Source: Methylopumilus sp036745495 (GTDB lineage Bacteria > Pseudomonadota > Gammaproteobacteria > Burkholderiales > Methylophilaceae). From it: a DNA stretch of 17,174 nucleotides. Shown here in pieces: positions 14,747 through 17,174 of this stretch. Both the position numbers and the translations under genes were made by a program. Numbering within the stretch: position 1 is the first letter of the stretch; every line of letters starts with the position of its first letter. The notes under the pieces are model-generated. The model was not told the origin of the DNA. It saw only the letters and a program-made list of their open reading frames with translations, and did not search any database. The stretch spans positions 1 through 17,174 of the forward strand of contig DAIOGA010000016.1 of the NCBI GenBank assembly GCA_036745495.1, written 5' to 3'.

Positions 14747-16027
14747 TTGCATCACTCCCAACTTATTGCAGCCGATTGTGTGTCTGAAGTTATAAAAGGA
14801 CACAATTTAAATCATGTATTTGACAGGCATTTTGATCATCATTCTCTCGTTACACCGCAACAAAAATCTGTTGCAATTTTTTTGGCGTACGGGGCGGTTC
14901 GTTTTTTAGGCGAGAATCAATTTTTCATTCAAAAACTCATTAATAAAAAGATAACAAATAAAAAGATAGAAGCTTTGCTTTGTGTAGCTTTATTTCAATT
15001 GAATCATGATCAGTCCACGGAATTTACTGTGGTTAATGAGGCTGTAGAGGCCGCGAAATTCATCAATAAATCTTGGGCAGGTGCGTTTGTAAATGGAGTG
15101 TTAAGAAATTTTATTCGTCAGAAAGAAAAGCTGCAAACAGAATTAAAAAGTAATGAAGAGGCATTTTACTCTTACCCTTTGTGGTGGATTAAGCTCATTA
15201 AGGATAATTACAAAAAAGATTGGGAAAGCATATTGCTGAATGGAAATAAGCTTCCTCCATTAACGTTAAGAATTAATGTAAGAAAAATAAATCTTAAGCA
15301 ATATGAAGAAAAACTAAAATCCGAAGCAATTCCATATCGAGTTTTAGGAGATGTTGCATTGGAGTTGACACAGCCTATCGCTGTAGAAAAAATTCCTGGA
15401 TTTATAGATGGTGAAGTATCCGTTCAGGATTTGGGCGCACAACTTGCTGCAAAGCTTTTGGATCTTAAAGATGGCCAGATTTGTCTTGATGCATGCAGCG
15501 CTCCTGGTGGTAAAACTGGCCATATGTTAGAAATTGCTGACATTGAATTAGTGTCTATTGATCAACAAAAAGAGCGCTTATACAAGGTAAAACAAAATTT
15601 AGAGAGATTACAACTTCACGCTCAGTTGAAATGTGCAGATTTAACAGCGATTAACACATGGTGGAATGAAAAATTATTTGATCGTATTTTGCTAGATGCC
15701 CCATGTTCAGCATCAGGCGTAGTGAGGAGACATGTAGATATTAAATGGTTAAGAAGACCTCGTGACCTGGAGATGTTCACTAGGCAACAAAAAATCATGT
15801 TGCAAGCTATGTGGCAGTTATTAAAAAAGGGTGGTAAATTACTTTACGCGACATGTTCTATCTTTCCCGATGAAAATCAGAAGGTTATTGATAGTTTTAT
15901 TAAAGAACATAATGACGCAAAAGAAGTAAAATGGTCAGTCGATTCTGAATATAGTAGACATCAAAATCAATTAATACCAAGCGAAAACCATGATGGATTT
16001 TTTTATGCATTGCTTGAAAAAAATTAA
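14747..16027 (+). CDS. rsmB: 16S rRNA (cytosine-967-C5)-methyltransferase RsmB
   Basis: RsmB (Sun/Fmu) makes m5C967 in 16S rRNA using SAM. The 426-residue product has the NusB-like N-terminal RNA-binding domain (about 1-130) and a Rossmann methyltransferase domain. The SAM site is LDACSAPGGKTGHM (247-260), and the two catalytic cysteines are in DAPCSASG (Cys320) and YATCSIF (Cys370). The start appears to be a TTG at 14747, right after fmt. It gives an N-terminus (HHSQLIAADCVSEVI) that aligns with the family, but no Shine-Dalgarno is close, so the exact start is uncertain. The 3' end overlaps the next gene. Confidence 0.95.
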   Translation: MHHSQLIAADCVSEVIKGHNLNHVFDRHFDHHSLVTPQQKSVAIFLAYGAVRFLGENQFFIQKLINKKITNKKIEALLCVALFQLNHDQSTEFTVVNEAVEAAKFINKSWAGAFVNGVLRNFIRQKEKLQTELKSNEEAFYSYPLWWIKLIKDNYKKDWESILLNGNKLPPLTLRINVRKINLKQYEEKLKSEAIPYRVLGDVALELTQPIAVEKIPGFIDGEVSVQDLGAQLAAKLLDLKDGQICLDACSAPGGKTGHMLEIADIELVSIDQQKERLYKVKQNLERLQLHAQLKCADLTAINTWWNEKLFDRILLDAPCSASGVVRRHVDIKWLRRPRDLEMFTRQQKIMLQAMWQLLKKGGKLLYATCSIFPDENQKVIDSFIKEHNDAKEVKWSVDSEYSRHQNQLIPSENHDGFFYALLEKN

Positions 16028-16583
16028 ACTGAATATCTTTCTTGTGATTTGGATGTGTTTGTTTGCATCCCCATCGGTTATTGCAGCTGATAATAGTTTG
16101 ATCATCAAAAATGCTGAAATTAATAATCAATTCGAAGCATATTTTTTAAGTGCTGATTTTGACTTAACTTTCAACGATGACTTAGACGAGGCAATCAGAA
16201 AAGGCATTCCTATTAATTTTATTATTGAATTTGAACTAAAAAAACCTAGAAAATATTGGTTCGATGAAGAGGTCGCTAAAAAAACAAAGGAAATAGTATT
16301 GAGTTTCCATGCGTTATCTAGACAATTTATTCTCACTGAATCAGAAAATCACCTTATCGCCTTTGATAATTTAACTCAAGCAAAAAACGAACTGAAAAAA
16401 ATAAAAAATTGGCGGGTTTTTGATAAATCGCAGATTGATGATACTGATAAGTATTTAGCATATCTTCAAGTAAGATTGGATAAGACTAAACTCCCCAAAC
16501 AACTCCAGGTGGACATAACAAATAACCAAGAATGGCAATTAGCCTCTAAACAATTTCAATGGATATTTGTAAATAAAAAATGA
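15990..16583 (+). CDS. DUF4390 secreted protein
   Basis: This 197-residue protein (or 192 from the ATG at 16005) has a signal peptide: basic CLKKIKLN, a hydrophobic stretch (about 14-27) and likely cleavage at VIAA-DN near residue 33. The mature part is a beta-rich domain with no enzyme motif I recognise. Composition, size and place between rsmB and ntrY match DUF4390, a betaproteobacterial family of unknown function. It overlaps the end of rsmB by up to 38 bases in another frame, and its stop overlaps the ntrY start (ATGA). The coupling suggests expression with the NtrYX sensor system, and an accessory periplasmic role is conceivable, but this is inference. Confidence 0.82.
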   Translation: MMDFFMHCLKKIKLNIFLVIWMCLFASPSVIAADNSLIIKNAEINNQFEAYFLSADFDLTFNDDLDEAIRKGIPINFIIEFELKKPRKYWFDEEVAKKTKEIVLSFHALSRQFILTESENHLIAFDNLTQAKNELKKIKNWRVFDKSQIDDTDKYLAYLQVRLDKTKLPKQLQVDITNNQEWQLASKQFQWIFVNKK

Positions 16584-17174
16584 GATATCTAATAGCCATT
16601 GCTAGTTTAGTTGGTGCATTGCTTTTATTTCTTCTATCAAAAGCAAGCTCAAGTTCAGAATTTATTTCAGGAAGTTCATATACCGTTGTTCTTATATTAA
16701 GCGGCGTCTTTATTTTGAGCCTGATCGCAATTATTGCAAATCAGATTAAGAAATTATTTAGAAATATTAAAAAAGATGTGATGGGCAGCCGCCTATCCAT
16801 GAGACTTGTTATTTCTTTTACTCTTATGGCAGTTATACCGGGATTAATTGTATATTTGGTGTCCGTAAATTTCTTAACACGCTCAATTGAATCATGGTTT
16901 AACGTCAAAGTTGAATCAGCACTTGATGGTGGCTTAAAGCTAGGTCAAAAAGCATTAGATATTATGTTGACGGATTTAGAATTAAAAGCAGAGCGTATGG
17001 CGCTTACGCTATCATCTATGCCTACAACATCTCAATATGGTGCACTTAGTGATCTCCGAGAAAAATCTGGAGTTCAAGACGCCACAATCATTTCTGATCA
17101 AGGGAAAATTATTGCTGTATCAAGTAATGACGCAGAATCATTTTTACCTGCACTACCAACTTTAATTCAATTAA
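16580..17174 (+). CDS. ntrY: Nitrogen regulation sensor kinase NtrY, N-terminal part
   Basis: An open frame begins at the ATG overlapping the DUF4390 stop and runs off the window after 198 codons. It shows three membrane segments (about 3-20, 35-54 and 76-98). The NtrY hallmark follows as GSRLSMRLVISFTLMAVIPGLIVYLVSVNFLTRSIESWF (69-107) and a VESALDGGLKLGQKALD block, leading into the periplasmic sensory region. The HAMP, PAS and kinase domains lie beyond the window. In betaproteobacteria NtrY partners the response regulator NtrX and is placed after DUF4390, as here; the ligand is unknown. The complete length cannot be judged. Confidence 0.9.
   Translation, partial: MRYLIAIASLVGALLLFLLSKASSSSEFISGSSYTVVLILSGVFILSLIAIIANQIKKLFRNIKKDVMGSRLSMRLVISFTLMAVIPGLIVYLVSVNFLTRSIESWFNVKVESALDGGLKLGQKALDIMLTDLELKAERMALTLSSMPTTSQYGALSDLREKSGVQDATIISDQGKIIAVSSNDAESFLPALPTLIQL

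Noticed and set aside
1..17174. Novel defence, mobile or biosynthetic system
   Set aside because: Every long frame is accounted for by conserved housekeeping families or a known unknown-function family. No unexplained gene cluster, direct-repeat array or composition shift was seen by eye.

Overview
This window looks like a stretch of core chromosome from a low-GC, gene-dense betaproteobacterium, most likely Methylophilaceae (methylotroph, possibly a streamlined Methylopumilus-like lineage). That placement is inference. It rests on betaproteobacterial gene order (zapB-like/zapA/6S RNA; def-fmt-rsmB-DUF4390-ntrY; SAH riboswitch-ahcY-metF), AT-rich sequence and very short intergenic gaps. I see no phage, transposon, CRISPR array, tRNA, rRNA operon or defence island. 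A 100-N gap flanked by an exact 55-bp duplication shows that the sequence is a scaffold, probably a de Bruijn-graph metagenome or draft assembly.

Layout. At 1-292, a cobalamin riboswitch points leftward out of the window, back to back with a promoter for yggX (Fe-S/oxidative damage protein, 317-589). A bidirectional terminator separates yggX from the leftward pair rpiA-phoU (650-2097). Rightward come ilvA (threonine deaminase, 2181-3692) and a secreted YVTN beta-propeller protein (3788-4831), closed by a second bidirectional terminator. A leftward block then runs, in transcription order, lpxL-like acyltransferase, dapF, xerC, a strong internal promoter, zapB-like, zapA, 6S RNA and an EVE-domain protein (8772 down to 4879). 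metK (8840-9997) diverges from this block.

The best regulatory region is 9998-10214. It holds a sigma70 promoter with an inverted repeat over its -35 box, a complete SAH riboswitch aptamer and a structured leader ahead of ahcY (10215-11636) and metF (11639-12475). With metK these genes carry much of the activated methyl cycle: MetK makes SAM, AhcY clears SAH and MetF supplies methyl-THF for methionine synthesis. The cobalamin riboswitch at the left edge may also belong to methionine or B12 metabolism, but its gene is outside the window.

From 12472 on, smg faces metF and overlaps its 3' end. A rightward cluster, def, fmt, rsmB, a DUF4390 lipo/secreted protein and the start of ntrY (truncated by the window end), follows with tight or overlapping junctions. 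No undescribed system is evident. The most useful observations are the two riboswitches, a possible alternative pairing in the ahcY leader, a likely leaderless zapB-like transcript and the spurious assembly gap.
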